NCBI RefSeq assembly: GCF_900108585.1
Contig: NZ_UESZ01000001.1
Location: 3,038,001 to 3,102,000 of the forward strand
Source: Branchiibius hedensis
GTDB taxonomy: Bacteria; Actinomycetota; Actinomycetes; Actinomycetales; Dermatophilaceae
Length of the DNA: 64,000 bases
Direction of reading: 5' to 3'
Each line of letters starts with the position of its first letter. The first letter of the stretch is position 1. A program made the position numbers and the translations under genes. The notes beneath the pieces are model-generated. The model was not told where the DNA came from and made no database searches. It saw nothing but the letters and a program-made list of their open reading frames with translations. This document shows, piece after piece, positions 7,829 to 16,745 of this stretch.

Positions 7829-9385
7829 TCAGACGACGACCATCGCCGCTTCCTCTTCGGCCAGTTCGGTGTGCTTGATGGTCAACAGACCCATCACGAC
7901 CACCGTGCCGATGAGGACCATGATCGCCGAGGCCCAGAAGGCGTGCGTCGAGCCATAGGTCTGCGCCTGCAGTTGGATCTGGTGGGTGGCTGCGGCGATC
8001 TGTTCCTGGGTGGGCGTCTGCCCGGCCGCCGCTGCCTTGGCCATTGCTGCCTTGCCAGCGGCCGCCAACTCGACACCGCGCTGGGTCGCGAAGTGGGTGA
8101 ACACCGTCGTCAGAGCGGCGATTCCGACCGCACCACCGATCTGCTGGGCGGTGTTCAGGCTGGATGCGGCCGCACCAGAGTCGTTCTGATCGACGCCCGC
8201 GGTCGCAGTCAGCGTCAGCGGGATGAAGATGAAACCCATCCCGAATCCCATGATCGTGATCCACGGGAGGAGATGCGCGGCGTACGTGCTATCGACGGTC
8301 AGGTGCGTCATGCCCCACAGTGACACGGTGGTCAGGATGCCACCGGCGCCGGCGAGCCAGCGGGGGTCAACCCGGCCGGCCAGGTTGGACGCAAGGCCAG
8401 CCGCAGCCACGATCCCGACGCTGAACGGTAGGAAGGCGAAGCCGGACTTGATCGGTGAGTAACCGAGCACCTGTTGGATGTAGAGACCGAGGAAGAAGAA
8501 CATCGAGAACATCGCCGCGCCCACGATGAGCATCACGAAGAGTGAGACTCCGCGGGTGCGGTCGGCCAGGATTCGCATCGGCAACAGCGGGTGTTTCACC
8601 CGGTTCTCGATCAGCACGAAGATCGCGAGGACGACCAGTCCGCCGATGAGCGGGAAGATCGTCTCGAAATCACCCCAGGACGCGCCCTGCTGACCCGCGT
8701 GGGACAGACCATAGACGATCCCGAACAGGCCGACCGTCGCGGCAACCGCACCCCAGATGTCCAGCGATCCGTCGTTACCTTCGGACTCGACCAGGACGCG
8801 CGGCGCCAGGAGGGCGACGATCAGGCCGAGCGGTACGTTGATGAAAAACGTCCAACGCCAGTCCCATTCGGTCAAGATTCCGCCGAGGATGAGGCCAACA
8901 GCGGCGCCGGCGCCGGACATCGCCGCGTAGACGGCCATCGCCCGGTTGCGCTCCTTACCCGCCGGGAAGGTGGTGTTGATCAGGGCCAGTGCCGCGGGTG
9001 AGGCCAACGCTGCGCCTGCTCCCTGCAACGCCCGGGCGGCGAGCAGGAGAGCACCGTTCGGGGCCAGACCGCCGATCAGCGAGGCGGCGGCGAAGACGAC
9101 GACACCGATGACGAACATCCGCCGTCGACCGAACAAGTCGCCCAGCCGACCACCGAGGAGCAGCAGGCTGCCGAAGGACAATGCGTACGCAGTGACGACC
9201 CACTGGACGCTGGATTGGGTGAAGTCCAGCGCGGTCAGGATGTGTGGGGTGGCGATGTTCACGATCGTGGCGTCCAGCACGATCATCAGTTGGGCCATCG
9301 CGATCACGATGAGCGCCACGGTCAGGTTTGTGTGACGAGGAGTGTCGCGCTCCTCGTCCTTCTCTTCGACAACCGAAGTGGACAT
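7829..9385 (-). CDS. MFS drug exporter, DHA2 (EmrB/QacA) family
   Basis: This 518-residue membrane protein has the 14-segment pattern of DHA2 exporters. Visible marks are motif A (LLGGRLGDLFGRRRMF, about residue 75), the LDATIVNIATPHI segment of the first helix, and a motif C-like GAGAAVGLILGGILTEWDWRW. It should export lipophilic drugs or metabolites using the proton gradient. AGAAAGG precedes the ATG. It lies 147 bases downstream of a TetR gene on the same strand, so that repressor probably controls it. Confidence 0.93.
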   Translation of the reverse strand: MSTSVVEEKDEERDTPRHTNLTVALIVIAMAQLMIVLDATIVNIATPHILTALDFTQSSVQWVVTAYALSFGSLLLLGGRLGDLFGRRRMFVIGVVVFAAASLIGGLAPNGALLLAARALQGAGAALASPAALALINTTFPAGKERNRAMAVYAAMSGAGAAVGLILGGILTEWDWRWTFFINVPLGLIVALLAPRVLVESEGNDGSLDIWGAVAATVGLFGIVYGLSHAGQQGASWGDFETIFPLIGGLVVLAIFVLIENRVKHPLLPMRILADRTRGVSLFVMLIVGAAMFSMFFFLGLYIQQVLGYSPIKSGFAFLPFSVGIVAAAGLASNLAGRVDPRWLAGAGGILTTVSLWGMTHLTVDSTYAAHLLPWITIMGFGMGFIFIPLTLTATAGVDQNDSGAAASSLNTAQQIGGAVGIAALTTVFTHFATQRGVELAAAGKAAMAKAAAAGQTPTQEQIAAATHQIQLQAQTYGSTHAFWASAIMVLIGTVVVMGLLTIKHTELAEEEAAMVVV

Positions 9386-9532
9386 GGCTTTCCTTTCTCA
9401 GCGCCCGCAATCGGGCAGGGGCGATCGCTCGACGTACCCGGAAGTGGGCAGCCGACAGCTAGGACAGGGGTTGGTGTTGTGGTGGCCCCAAGGGCCGCCC
9501 GGCAACGTCGCCGGACTCAGTCGTGGGTGGCG

Positions 9533-10153
9533 TCAGGACTCGATGGACGCCCGGCACGCAGGCAGAAAAACCTCACGGATAACGGTCTGGATGAATTGGG
9601 GGGTTGGTGCTTCGCCCGACGTCATCACTTCCAGCGTGATGGCGGCCGGAACGATTGCGGCCAGTACGTCGAGGTCGGCCGAAGCGCCGATCTCGCCGCG
9701 CGCTTGGGCTCGCTCCATTGCGTCCCGGATCAGCGCACGGCGCGGTGCGATGAAGCGCTCGTTGAACAGGCGGGTCAGCTCCGGATCCCGGTGCAACGCG
9801 GGCACGATGGATCGGAAAACCTGCGAACTGCTTTCGTTGTAGTCCGGAGCCTCACAGAACTCGACGGTGAAATCGCCCTCGAGACTGCCGGTGTCGGGGA
9901 TCTGCCCGTGCTCTTGTGACGAGGACTTGAGGTGTTCGACGGCGGCAACCACCAACTCGGCCTTCGTTGGCCACTTGCGATACAACGTGGCCTTGCTGGC
10001 CCGGACGTGACTAGCGACGGCGTCGAACGTGAGCCGGTCGTAACCCAGCTCGATCAACACCTCCAGGACTCCCTGGAAGATCTCCGCTTCGCGATCACCC
10101 TCGACCCGAGGACGATTCGCAACCGCCGGACCTTGCTCGCTACCCACCGCCAT
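9533..10153 (-). CDS. TetR family regulator
   Basis: This 206-residue protein has an N-terminal TetR helix-turn-helix (LTFDAVASHVRASKATLYRKWPTK, about residues 42-65) and a helical ligand-binding C-terminus. It lies just upstream of the DHA2 exporter on the same strand. A perfect 27-bp palindrome lies 32 bases before its start, so it probably represses itself and perhaps the exporter until a drug binds. I see no second copy of the operator in front of the exporter gene. Confidence 0.92.
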   Translation of the reverse strand: MAVGSEQGPAVANRPRVEGDREAEIFQGVLEVLIELGYDRLTFDAVASHVRASKATLYRKWPTKAELVVAAVEHLKSSSQEHGQIPDTGSLEGDFTVEFCEAPDYNESSSQVFRSIVPALHRDPELTRLFNERFIAPRRALIRDAMERAQARGEIGASADLDVLAAIVPAAITLEVMTSGEAPTPQFIQTVIREVFLPACRASIES

Positions 10154-10184
10154 TTCCCTTCCCAGCCGATCTCTCGACCGCTCC

Positions 10185-10211
10185 GATAGAACGAAACGGT
10201 TTCGTTCTATC
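10185..10211. promoter_or_regulatory. TetR operator palindrome
   Basis: GATAGAACGAAAC is followed by one central G and then its exact reverse complement GTTTCGTTCTATC. The position just upstream of the TetR gene and the 13-bp arms fit an autoregulatory TetR operator. Confidence 0.85.
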
Positions 10212-10265
10212 TCGAGCGTACGACGGAGTTGAACCGCCGCGCAACACCTGGCCCGCTCCCGTCCC

Positions 10266-10304
10266 GTGACACGATTGGCGCCATAATGGCGCCAATCGTG
10301 TCAC
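10266..10304. promoter_or_regulatory. Toxin-antitoxin operator with embedded -10 box
   Basis: GTGACACGATTGGCGCCA (10266-10283) and its exact reverse complement (10287-10304) are separated by TAA, giving a 39-base palindrome. CATAAT at 10282-10287, in the centre, resembles a -10 box for the toxin-antitoxin genes that begin at 10314. Binding of the antitoxin complex here would block the promoter. Confidence 0.8.
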
Positions 10305-10313
10305 ACTGGACTC

Positions 10314-10544
10314 GTGCCCAGCGTCCAGATCAAAAACGTCCCCGAAGAAACCCACGCGGTGTTGCGTCAACGTGCCGCTGACGCGCACCAGTCGCTTCAG
10401 GAATACCTGCGCACCAAGCTGATCGAGGAGGCGTCTCGACCCACGATCAACGAGGTCCTGGAACGCGCCGCACGCCGGACGGGGGGCTCGTTCGATCTCG
10501 ACGACGCTGCCAGCGCAGTTCGGACTGGGCGTGCTGGTCGTTGA
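10314..10544 (+). CDS. FitA/VapB-type antitoxin
   Basis: This 76-residue protein starts at a GTG. The N-terminus (PSVQIKNVPEETHAVLRQRA) is a ribbon-helix-helix DNA-binding domain of the FitA type. The C-terminal tail, which includes INEVLERAARRTGG, should wrap the toxin. The gene overlaps the PIN toxin gene by 14 bases. It probably represses its own operon through the palindrome directly upstream. Confidence 0.88.
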   Translation: MPSVQIKNVPEETHAVLRQRAADAHQSLQEYLRTKLIEEASRPTINEVLERAARRTGGSFDLDDAASAVRTGRAGR

Positions 10545-10926
10545 CGCACCTGTCCTAGCAGTCGCGTTGGGTTCGGACAATGAAGCCGGTGTCCGGGTCC
10601 GCTCCCGGTTGACAGGTGAAGACCTCGCTGCCCCAGCCCTGGTCGACATCGAGGTCACGTCCGCATGGCGCGGACTCACGCTCGCCGGGAAACTCGACCC
10701 CGAGCGCGCAGCAGCCGCGATCACAGACCTTCACGATCTACCTGTTGACCGCGCAGACCACCTCCCGCTCCTTCAGCGGTGCTGGGAACTGCGGAGCAAC
10801 CTATCCACGTACGACGCTTCGTACGTTGCGCTCGCCGAGCTTCTTGACTGCACTTTCCTCACAGCGGACGCGCGCATCGCACGAGCGACCGGGCCGCGGT
10901 GTCACATCGAAGTTCTCGCGTTTTAG
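10531..10926 (+). CDS. PIN domain toxin (VapC/FitB-like RNase)
   Basis: This encodes 131 residues from a GTG inside the antitoxin gene. The PIN fold's acidic residues can be placed at D5 (VVDAPVLA), E41 (VDIEVTSAW), D95 (YDASYVALAE) and D113 (FLTADARIA), so the metal-dependent RNase site looks intact. It is predicted to cut tRNA or other RNA when released from the antitoxin. The gene ends shortly before the convergent hutI gene. Confidence 0.9.
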   Translation: MLVVDAPVLAVALGSDNEAGVRVRSRLTGEDLAAPALVDIEVTSAWRGLTLAGKLDPERAAAAITDLHDLPVDRADHLPLLQRCWELRSNLSTYDASYVALAELLDCTFLTADARIARATGPRCHIEVLAF

Positions 10927-10954
10927 AGGGCTAATGCGCTGCGCGCCAGATTGT

Positions 10955-12163
10955 TTAACGCTTGGGATGCGTGAAGGTCCTGGTCAGGGGCGGAGCACCT
11001 CGTCCAGGACTTTCAGCGCAGCCCACTGAGGCTGAGCAGAGCGTCAGACGACGGGCGATCGGGACGCCTGGCCGATAGGCCAGATGCAGGTACGTCGGCG
11101 CGTCCAGGACCGTCACGTCCGCCGCCTGACCGACCGCGATAGTGCCGATATCGTTGCGCTGCAGGCTTTTTGCCGCCCCCGCTGTGGCCGCCGAGAGCGC
11201 TTCGTGCGGCGTCATCCCCATCTCGCGCACCGCCACCGCGATCATGAACGGCATCGAGTTGGAGTAGCAGGTGCCCGGGTTGCAGTCCGTGGCCAGCGCC
11301 AGCTGGACACCCGCGTCGATCAGGCGGCGCGCGTCCGGATAGGGCGACCGGGTGCTGAACTCCACCCCCGGCAACAGAGTGGCGACCGTGTCGCTCCCGG
11401 CCAACGCCGCGACGTCTTCATCGCTCAGATACGTGCAGTGATCGACACTGGCCGCACCCAGTTCTACCGCCAGCTGCACCCCCGGCCCGTACCCCAGTTG
11501 GCCACCGTGCACCCGCAGACCCAGACCCGCGACCCGGCCGGCGGTCAGAACTTCCCGTGCCTCGTCGCCGTCGAAGGCGTGTGCACTGTGCGGCTCACAG
11601 AAGACGTCGATCCATTTGGCGTACGGCGCGCACGCGGCGAGCATCTCGCCCGTCACCAACCGCACATACTCGTCCCGACCCGTCTCCGGAGGCACCACAT
11701 GTGCACCCAAATAGGTTGTCTCATCGGTGAACTCGCGCGCGATGCGCAGGAGCCGCGCTTCCTGCTCGACCGACAAGCCATAGCCGGACTTGATCTCGAT
11801 CGTGCCCGTCCCCTGGGCACGGGACTCTTCGATCCGCCCGGCCAGCAGCGCTCGCAGTTCGTCGTTGCTGGCGCCGACGGTGGCCGCACGAGTGACGGCG
11901 ATTCCGCCCCCGTCGTACGGCGTACCAGTCATCCGGGCTGCGAACTCGGCGGACCGATCACCGGCGAAGATCAGGTGGGTGTGGCTGTCGACGAAGGCGG
12001 GGATGACGGCGCGGCCGCCGACATCGACGGCCCTGTCGGCTGCGGGCGCGTCAGCCGAGTCGCCGATCCAGGCAATGCGACCGTCATCGACGACGACCGC
12101 AGCATCCTGCCGGATCCCGTCGGCGGCGAACAACTCCCCGATGTCGTGGATGAGGGTGCTCAT
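10955..12163 (-). CDS. hutI: Imidazolonepropionase
   Basis: This 402-residue amidohydrolase should open imidazolonepropionate to N-formimidoyl-glutamate in histidine breakdown. Metal ligands are visible in [13 protein letters not shown] and VHGGQL, with TDCNPGT and [11 protein letters not shown] near the end. The last 30 or so residues after GVPIARR are Pro/Arg-rich and unlike the short end usual for HutI, so the C-terminus may have been extended by a small frameshift. It lies apart from the other hut genes, separated by a DUF1304 gene on the other strand. Confidence 0.93.
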   Translation of the reverse strand: MSTLIHDIGELFAADGIRQDAAVVVDDGRIAWIGDSADAPAADRAVDVGGRAVIPAFVDSHTHLIFAGDRSAEFAARMTGTPYDGGGIAVTRAATVGASNDELRALLAGRIEESRAQGTGTIEIKSGYGLSVEQEARLLRIAREFTDETTYLGAHVVPPETGRDEYVRLVTGEMLAACAPYAKWIDVFCEPHSAHAFDGDEAREVLTAGRVAGLGLRVHGGQLGYGPGVQLAVELGAASVDHCTYLSDEDVAALAGSDTVATLLPGVEFSTRSPYPDARRLIDAGVQLALATDCNPGTCYSNSMPFMIAVAVREMGMTPHEALSAATAGAAKSLQRNDIGTIAVGQAADVTVLDAPTYLHLAYRPGVPIARRLTLCSASVGCAESPGRGAPPLTRTFTHPKR

Positions 12164-12186
12164 ACCTGCCCCCTAGGCTGGTCGGT

Positions 12187-12570
12187 ATGCGGATCGTGGC
12201 GCTGATCGCCGTGGCAGTCGCCGTACTGCTGCATGTCTACATCTTCACCATGGAGTCGCTCACCTGGACTTCGGCCCGCACCCGCGCCACGTTCGGACTC
12301 AGTCAGGCCCAGGCCGAACAGACCCGCGAGCTGGCCTACAACCAGGGGTTTTACAACCTCTTCCTGGCGATCGTGGCGGCGGTCGGCGCGGTGATCTGGT
12401 TGGTTGGCGACCAGGGCATCGCTGTGGCGCTGATCCTTGCCGGCGCCGGATCGATGGTGGCAGCGGGACTGGTGCTGCTGCTCAGTTCCCCCTCGAAAGC
12501 GAAAGCTGCGCTGATCCAACTCACGCCGCCGCTGCTCGGCGTTGTTGCGACAGTGCTCGCTGTCGCCTGA
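12187..12570 (+). CDS. DUF1304 family membrane protein
   Basis: This 127-residue protein has four predicted membrane segments and the motifs HVYIFTMESLTW and NQGFYNLFLA, which define DUF1304. Function is unknown. The gene starts only 23 bases from the divergent hutI start and points against hutF. TAGGCT (12174-12179) fits a TAnnnT -10 box seven bases before the ATG, so the mRNA may be leaderless. It is a foreign-looking insertion in the hut gene order. Confidence 0.88.
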   Translation: MRIVALIAVAVAVLLHVYIFTMESLTWTSARTRATFGLSQAQAEQTRELAYNQGFYNLFLAIVAAVGAVIWLVGDQGIAVALILAGAGSMVAAGLVLLLSSPSKAKAALIQLTPPLLGVVATVLAVA

Positions 12571-12575
12571 CGGAT

Positions 12576-13904
12576 CTAGTCCCATAGCGGGCCGATCGCG
12601 TCGGCCAGCAACTGCCCGACGTCGCCGAGGACGTGTTGCCCGTCAGCGACCTTGATCTCGCCGCGGACCACGACCGTGTCGACGTCAGCTGCGGTGGCAC
12701 CGAAGATGAGCTGCTCGTCCGAGCAGCCTGCCGTGCGAGGCGAACCCGTCCGGACAGCAACAAGATTCGCCAGGTTGCCCACCTGAAGCGGCCCGCAGTG
12801 TTGCCAGCCACGGAAGGTCGCGCCGGTCGTTGCAGCGTCGAGCAACTGCATCGGAGTGAAGGTCCCGCGGCGCAGACTACGCAACCGCTCGTTCATCTCC
12901 AGTCCGCGGATCTCTTCGAACGGATCGATCACCGCGTGCTGGTCCGAACCCAGGCTGAGTCGTGCGCCTGCGGCCACCAACTCCGGCGCGGGTCCGATGC
13001 CGTCAGCAAGATCGCGCTCGGTCGTCGGGCAGAAACATGCTGTCGTGCCTGCCCCACCCAACAGTGCAATGTCCTCCTCGGTCAGGTGCGTCGCGTGCAC
13101 GGCCGTGAGATCGGCATCGACCAGTCCCGCGTCCGCGAGAAGTTGGGTAGGCGTGCGCCCGAAGTGGGCCAACGTCGCGTCGTTCTCGGCCGGCTGCTCC
13201 GACAAGTGGATGTGGTGAGCGTTAGTGCCCTGCTGGACGTGCGGAGCGTGCTGCCGCAACTCAGCCAGTTCCGCAGGCGTCACCGCGCGGACGGAATGCA
13301 CCGCCGTCCCGATCGACACGCCATCATCTGACTTCAGCTGGCTGACCCGCTCCGCCCACGCGGACACATTCGCGTCGGCGAATCGCGTTTGCACGTGGTC
13401 CAGTTCGAGGTAACCAGCTGGGCCGAGACCACCGTGCAGATAGCACGTGTCGAGCAGCGTGATGGAGATCCCGGCGTCCTGCGCCGCCTGGATCAGCGCC
13501 TGCCCCATGGCGTTCGGATCGGCGTACGGCGCGCCATCCGGCCCGTGGTGCAGATAGTGGAACTCGCTGACCGAGGTGTACCCCGCCAACACCATCTCGG
13601 CATACGTCGCACGGGCCAGCTGGTAGTAGGAGTCCGGATCCAACTGGGCAGCAATCGAATACATCGCCGTACGCCACGTCCAGAAGGTGCCACCGTCGGC
13701 ATGGGTGCGACCGCGCAGTGCCCGGTGGAAGGCGTGGCTGTGGTCGTTGGCAAAGCCGGGCAGCACCAGACCGGGCAACAGGTAGGCGTCGCCCGAATCG
13801 CTCTCCGGGGTGATCGCGGTGAAGACGCCTTCTGACACTTCGAAGGTCACCCGCTCACGGATACCGTCCGCAAGCCAGGCCCTCGACGCCCAGTACGAGG
13901 TCAT
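12576..13904 (-). CDS. hutF: Formimidoylglutamate deiminase
   Basis: This 442-residue amidohydrolase should convert N-formimidoyl-L-glutamate to N-formyl-L-glutamate plus ammonia. The metal-binding HxH is in NDHSHAFHRAL, with HLSEQPAEN, HATHLTEED and LGSDQHAVIDPFEE further on, as in HutF. Its start overlaps the stop of the M20 hydrolase gene (ATGA). Its presence shows that histidine breakdown here goes through the deiminase route and needs a deformylase next. Confidence 0.93.
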   Translation of the reverse strand: MTSYWASRAWLADGIRERVTFEVSEGVFTAITPESDSGDAYLLPGLVLPGFANDHSHAFHRALRGRTHADGGTFWTWRTAMYSIAAQLDPDSYYQLARATYAEMVLAGYTSVSEFHYLHHGPDGAPYADPNAMGQALIQAAQDAGISITLLDTCYLHGGLGPAGYLELDHVQTRFADANVSAWAERVSQLKSDDGVSIGTAVHSVRAVTPAELAELRQHAPHVQQGTNAHHIHLSEQPAENDATLAHFGRTPTQLLADAGLVDADLTAVHATHLTEEDIALLGGAGTTACFCPTTERDLADGIGPAPELVAAGARLSLGSDQHAVIDPFEEIRGLEMNERLRSLRRGTFTPMQLLDAATTGATFRGWQHCGPLQVGNLANLVAVRTGSPRTAGCSDEQLIFGATAADVDTVVVRGEIKVADGQHVLGDVGQLLADAIGPLWD

Positions 13905-15076
13905 GCGGCGAGGTCCTTCAGCACCCGGGTCAACGCGGAAACTCCTGCGAGACAGTCCTCTTCGGACGCGAATTCATCGGGTGCGTGCGACACACCGGTC
14001 GGGTTGCGCACGAAGAGCATCGCGGTCGGAATGCCCGCATTCGCCAGGATCCCGGCGTCGTGGCCGGCTCCGGTCGACAGCATCGGCGCCCCGAGCAACT
14101 GGGACAGGCGCGTCGCCAGCGCTGGATCGAACGGGGTGTCGTCGGTCCAGGACATGCGGTGCAGGGTCGCCCCCAGCGCCTGTGCGTCCGCCTCAAGTTG
14201 AGCAACGCACGCCGTCACTGATGCAGCGGACGCGCCGCGGGCATCCAGCCACACGTCAACGTGTTCGGCGATCGCGTTGACCCCGCCGGGCTGGACGTCC
14301 AACCGTCCGACCGTGGCGACGCACCCGTTCGACTCAGCCGCCGAGCGCGCCGCTTGGACCAGCGCCGCGGCCTTGAGGAGCGCATCGTCCCGATCGACCA
14401 GAGCCGTGGTGCCTGCGTGATTGGCCCGGCCCGGCACTGAGATGCGCCACCGACCGTGCGGCCAGATCGACGTACCCACCCCGACGACGGCGTCCTCGAA
14501 GACCAGGGCACGGCCTTGCTCGACGTGCAGTTCCACGAAACAGCCGATGCGGGAGAGGGTTTCGGGGTCGGGTCCGATATCGCTGAGTACGCCCGCCTTC
14601 CGTCGGGCCGTCGCCATGCTGACGCCGTCGGAGTCCGACAGGCCCGCCGCCTGCGCTGCGGTCATCGCACCGGTGATGATGCGTGAGCCCGCACAGGCCA
14701 CCCCGAACCGGGCACCTTCCTCGTCACCGAAGTTGACGATGGCGACCGGCTTCCCGGGCTCGAAACCGTCGGCCCGGGCTTGGTCCACGGCCGCGAACGA
14801 CGACACGACACCCAGCGGGCCGTCGTACGCTCCGCCGTCCGGCACCGAGTCCAGGTGCGAGCCGAGCACCACACCGTCGCCTCGCCCGGGCGATCCCCAC
14901 CACGCCCACTGGTTGCCGGCCCTGTCTTCGGTGAGCGAAAGCCCACGGGAAGCAGCCTCGCCGGCGAACCACTCACGCAGCGTGTGGTCTTCGCGGGTCC
15001 AGGCGAACCGGCGATAGCCACCGGACGGGGCGCGGCCCACCTCCAGAATGGACGACCAGAGGGCGGCGAACGTCAT
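13901..15076 (-). CDS. M20 family amidohydrolase in the hutG role (allantoate amidohydrolase-like)
   Basis: This 391-residue M20/AllC-type metallohydrolase has ligand motifs GSHLDSVPDGGAYDG (H74, D85), GDEEGARFG (E119/E120), LHVEQG (H184) and VSHAPDE. AllC enzymes normally cleave allantoate, but no other purine genes are present here. It lies between hutU and hutF with overlapping ends, and no hutG gene is seen. The likely job is to hydrolyse N-formylglutamate to glutamate and formate. The family call is firm; the substrate is inferred from position. Confidence 0.88.
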   Translation of the reverse strand: MTFAALWSSILEVGRAPSGGYRRFAWTREDHTLREWFAGEAASRGLSLTEDRAGNQWAWWGSPGRGDGVVLGSHLDSVPDGGAYDGPLGVVSSFAAVDQARADGFEPGKPVAIVNFGDEEGARFGVACAGSRIITGAMTAAQAAGLSDSDGVSMATARRKAGVLSDIGPDPETLSRIGCFVELHVEQGRALVFEDAVVGVGTSIWPHGRWRISVPGRANHAGTTALVDRDDALLKAAALVQAARSAAESNGCVATVGRLDVQPGGVNAIAEHVDVWLDARGASAASVTACVAQLEADAQALGATLHRMSWTDDTPFDPALATRLSQLLGAPMLSTGAGHDAGILANAGIPTAMLFVRNPTGVSHAPDEFASEEDCLAGVSALTRVLKDLAA

Positions 15077-16734
15077 CAGACGCCTTCGCGCATCGGGATG
15101 CGAACGCCCTTGTCTGCCGCAACGTTCTCGGCGATGTCGTAGCCGGCGTCGACGTGCCGGATGACACCCATCCCCGGGTCGTTGGTGAGCACCCGGGCCA
15201 ACTTCTGCGCGGCCAACGGGGTTCCGTCCGCGACAGACACCTGACCGGCGTGCTGCGAGCGGCCGATGCCGACACCGCCGCCATGGTGGATGGACACCCA
15301 GGTCGCACCCGAGGCGGTGTTGACCATCGCGTTCAGCAGCGGCCAGTCCGAGATCGCGTCCGAGCCGTCGAGCATCGACTCAGTCTCCCGGTACGGCGAG
15401 GCCACCGAACCACAATCCAGGTGGTCGCGGCCGATCACGATCGGCGCGCTGACCTCACCACGGGCCACCAGGTCGTTGATGGCCAGACCGGCCTTGTCCC
15501 GCTCGCCGTAACCCAGCCAACAGATCCGGGCGGGCAGACCCTGGAAGGCGATCTTCTCCTTGGCGCCACGCATCCACTTCTGCAACCGGTCGTTGTCCGG
15601 GAAGAGGTCCATCACGGCCTTGTCGGTCGCGTAGATGTCCTTGGGGTCACCCGACAGCGCCGCCCAGCGGAACGGGCCCTTGCCCTCGCAGAAGAGCGGC
15701 CGGATGTAGGCAGGGACGAAACCGGGGAATTCGAAGGCCCGCTCGTAACCACCCTGGCGGGCTTCGTCGCGGATCGAGTTTCCGTAGTCGAAGACCTCGG
15801 CGCCGGCGTCCTGGAACTCCACCATCGCCTGGACCTGCTTGGCCATCGACGCACGGGCACGGTCGGTGAATTCGGCCGGCTTCTTCTCGGCGTACTCGCT
15901 CCAGTCCTCCAGGTCGATGCCCTCGGGCAGGTAGGACAACGGGTCGTGCGCACTGGTCTGGTCGGTCACGATGTCGATCGGCACCCCACGGCGCAACAGC
16001 TCCGGGAAGATCTCAGCCGCGTTGCCGACCACACCGACCGACCAGGCCCGGCGCTGCGTGCGCGCCGCCACGGCCTTCTCGATCGCGTCGTCCAAGTCCG
16101 AAGCGACCTCGTCGAGGTAGCGGTCCTTGACCCGGCGCCGCAGCCGCGATTCGTCGACGTCGACGATCAGGCAGGCACCGTCGTTCAGCGTCACGGCCAG
16201 CGGCTGCGCACCGCCCATGCCACCACAACCACCGGTCAACGTGAGAGTGCCCGCGAGCGTCCCACCGAAGCGCTTCTCCGCGACCGCCGCGAACGTCTCG
16301 TAGGTGCCCTGCACGATGCCCTGGGTGCCGATGTAGATCCAGGACCCCGCGGTCATCTGTCCGTACATCGTCAGACCGAGGTGCTCCAACCGGCGGAATT
16401 CGGGCCAATTCGCCCAGTCCGGAACGAGATTCGAATTCGCGATGAGCACGCGCGGCGCCCATTCGTGGGTCTGCATGACCCCGACCGGGCGGCCGGACTG
16501 CACCAGCAGCGTCTCGTCCTGCTTCAGGCCCTGCAGGGTTCGCACGATGGCGTCGAAGGAACGCCAGTCACGCGCGGCCCGACCGGTGCCGCCGTAGACG
16601 ACCAGGTCGTCCGGTCGCTCGGCCACCTCGGGGTCGAGGTTGTTCATCAGCATCCGCATCGGGGCTTCGGTCTGCCACGACTGCGCGGTCAGGGTGGTGC
16701 CGCGCGGTGCGCGGACGGGGCGTGCGCCTTCCAT
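15076..16734 (-). CDS. hutU: Urocanate hydratase
   Basis: This 552-residue urocanase hydrates urocanate to imidazolonepropionate. Characteristic stretches are [14 protein letters not shown], the NAD-binding glycine-rich [15 protein letters not shown], and [20 protein letters not shown]. Length matches the family. It lies directly after hutH with a 12-base gap and ends on the start codon of the M20 gene, so the genes form one operon. Confidence 0.97.
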   Translation of the reverse strand: MEGARPVRAPRGTTLTAQSWQTEAPMRMLMNNLDPEVAERPDDLVVYGGTGRAARDWRSFDAIVRTLQGLKQDETLLVQSGRPVGVMQTHEWAPRVLIANSNLVPDWANWPEFRRLEHLGLTMYGQMTAGSWIYIGTQGIVQGTYETFAAVAEKRFGGTLAGTLTLTGGCGGMGGAQPLAVTLNDGACLIVDVDESRLRRRVKDRYLDEVASDLDDAIEKAVAARTQRRAWSVGVVGNAAEIFPELLRRGVPIDIVTDQTSAHDPLSYLPEGIDLEDWSEYAEKKPAEFTDRARASMAKQVQAMVEFQDAGAEVFDYGNSIRDEARQGGYERAFEFPGFVPAYIRPLFCEGKGPFRWAALSGDPKDIYATDKAVMDLFPDNDRLQKWMRGAKEKIAFQGLPARICWLGYGERDKAGLAINDLVARGEVSAPIVIGRDHLDCGSVASPYRETESMLDGSDAISDWPLLNAMVNTASGATWVSIHHGGGVGIGRSQHAGQVSVADGTPLAAQKLARVLTNDPGMGVIRHVDAGYDIAENVAADKGVRIPMREGV

Positions 16735-16745
16735 GGTGATCTCCT

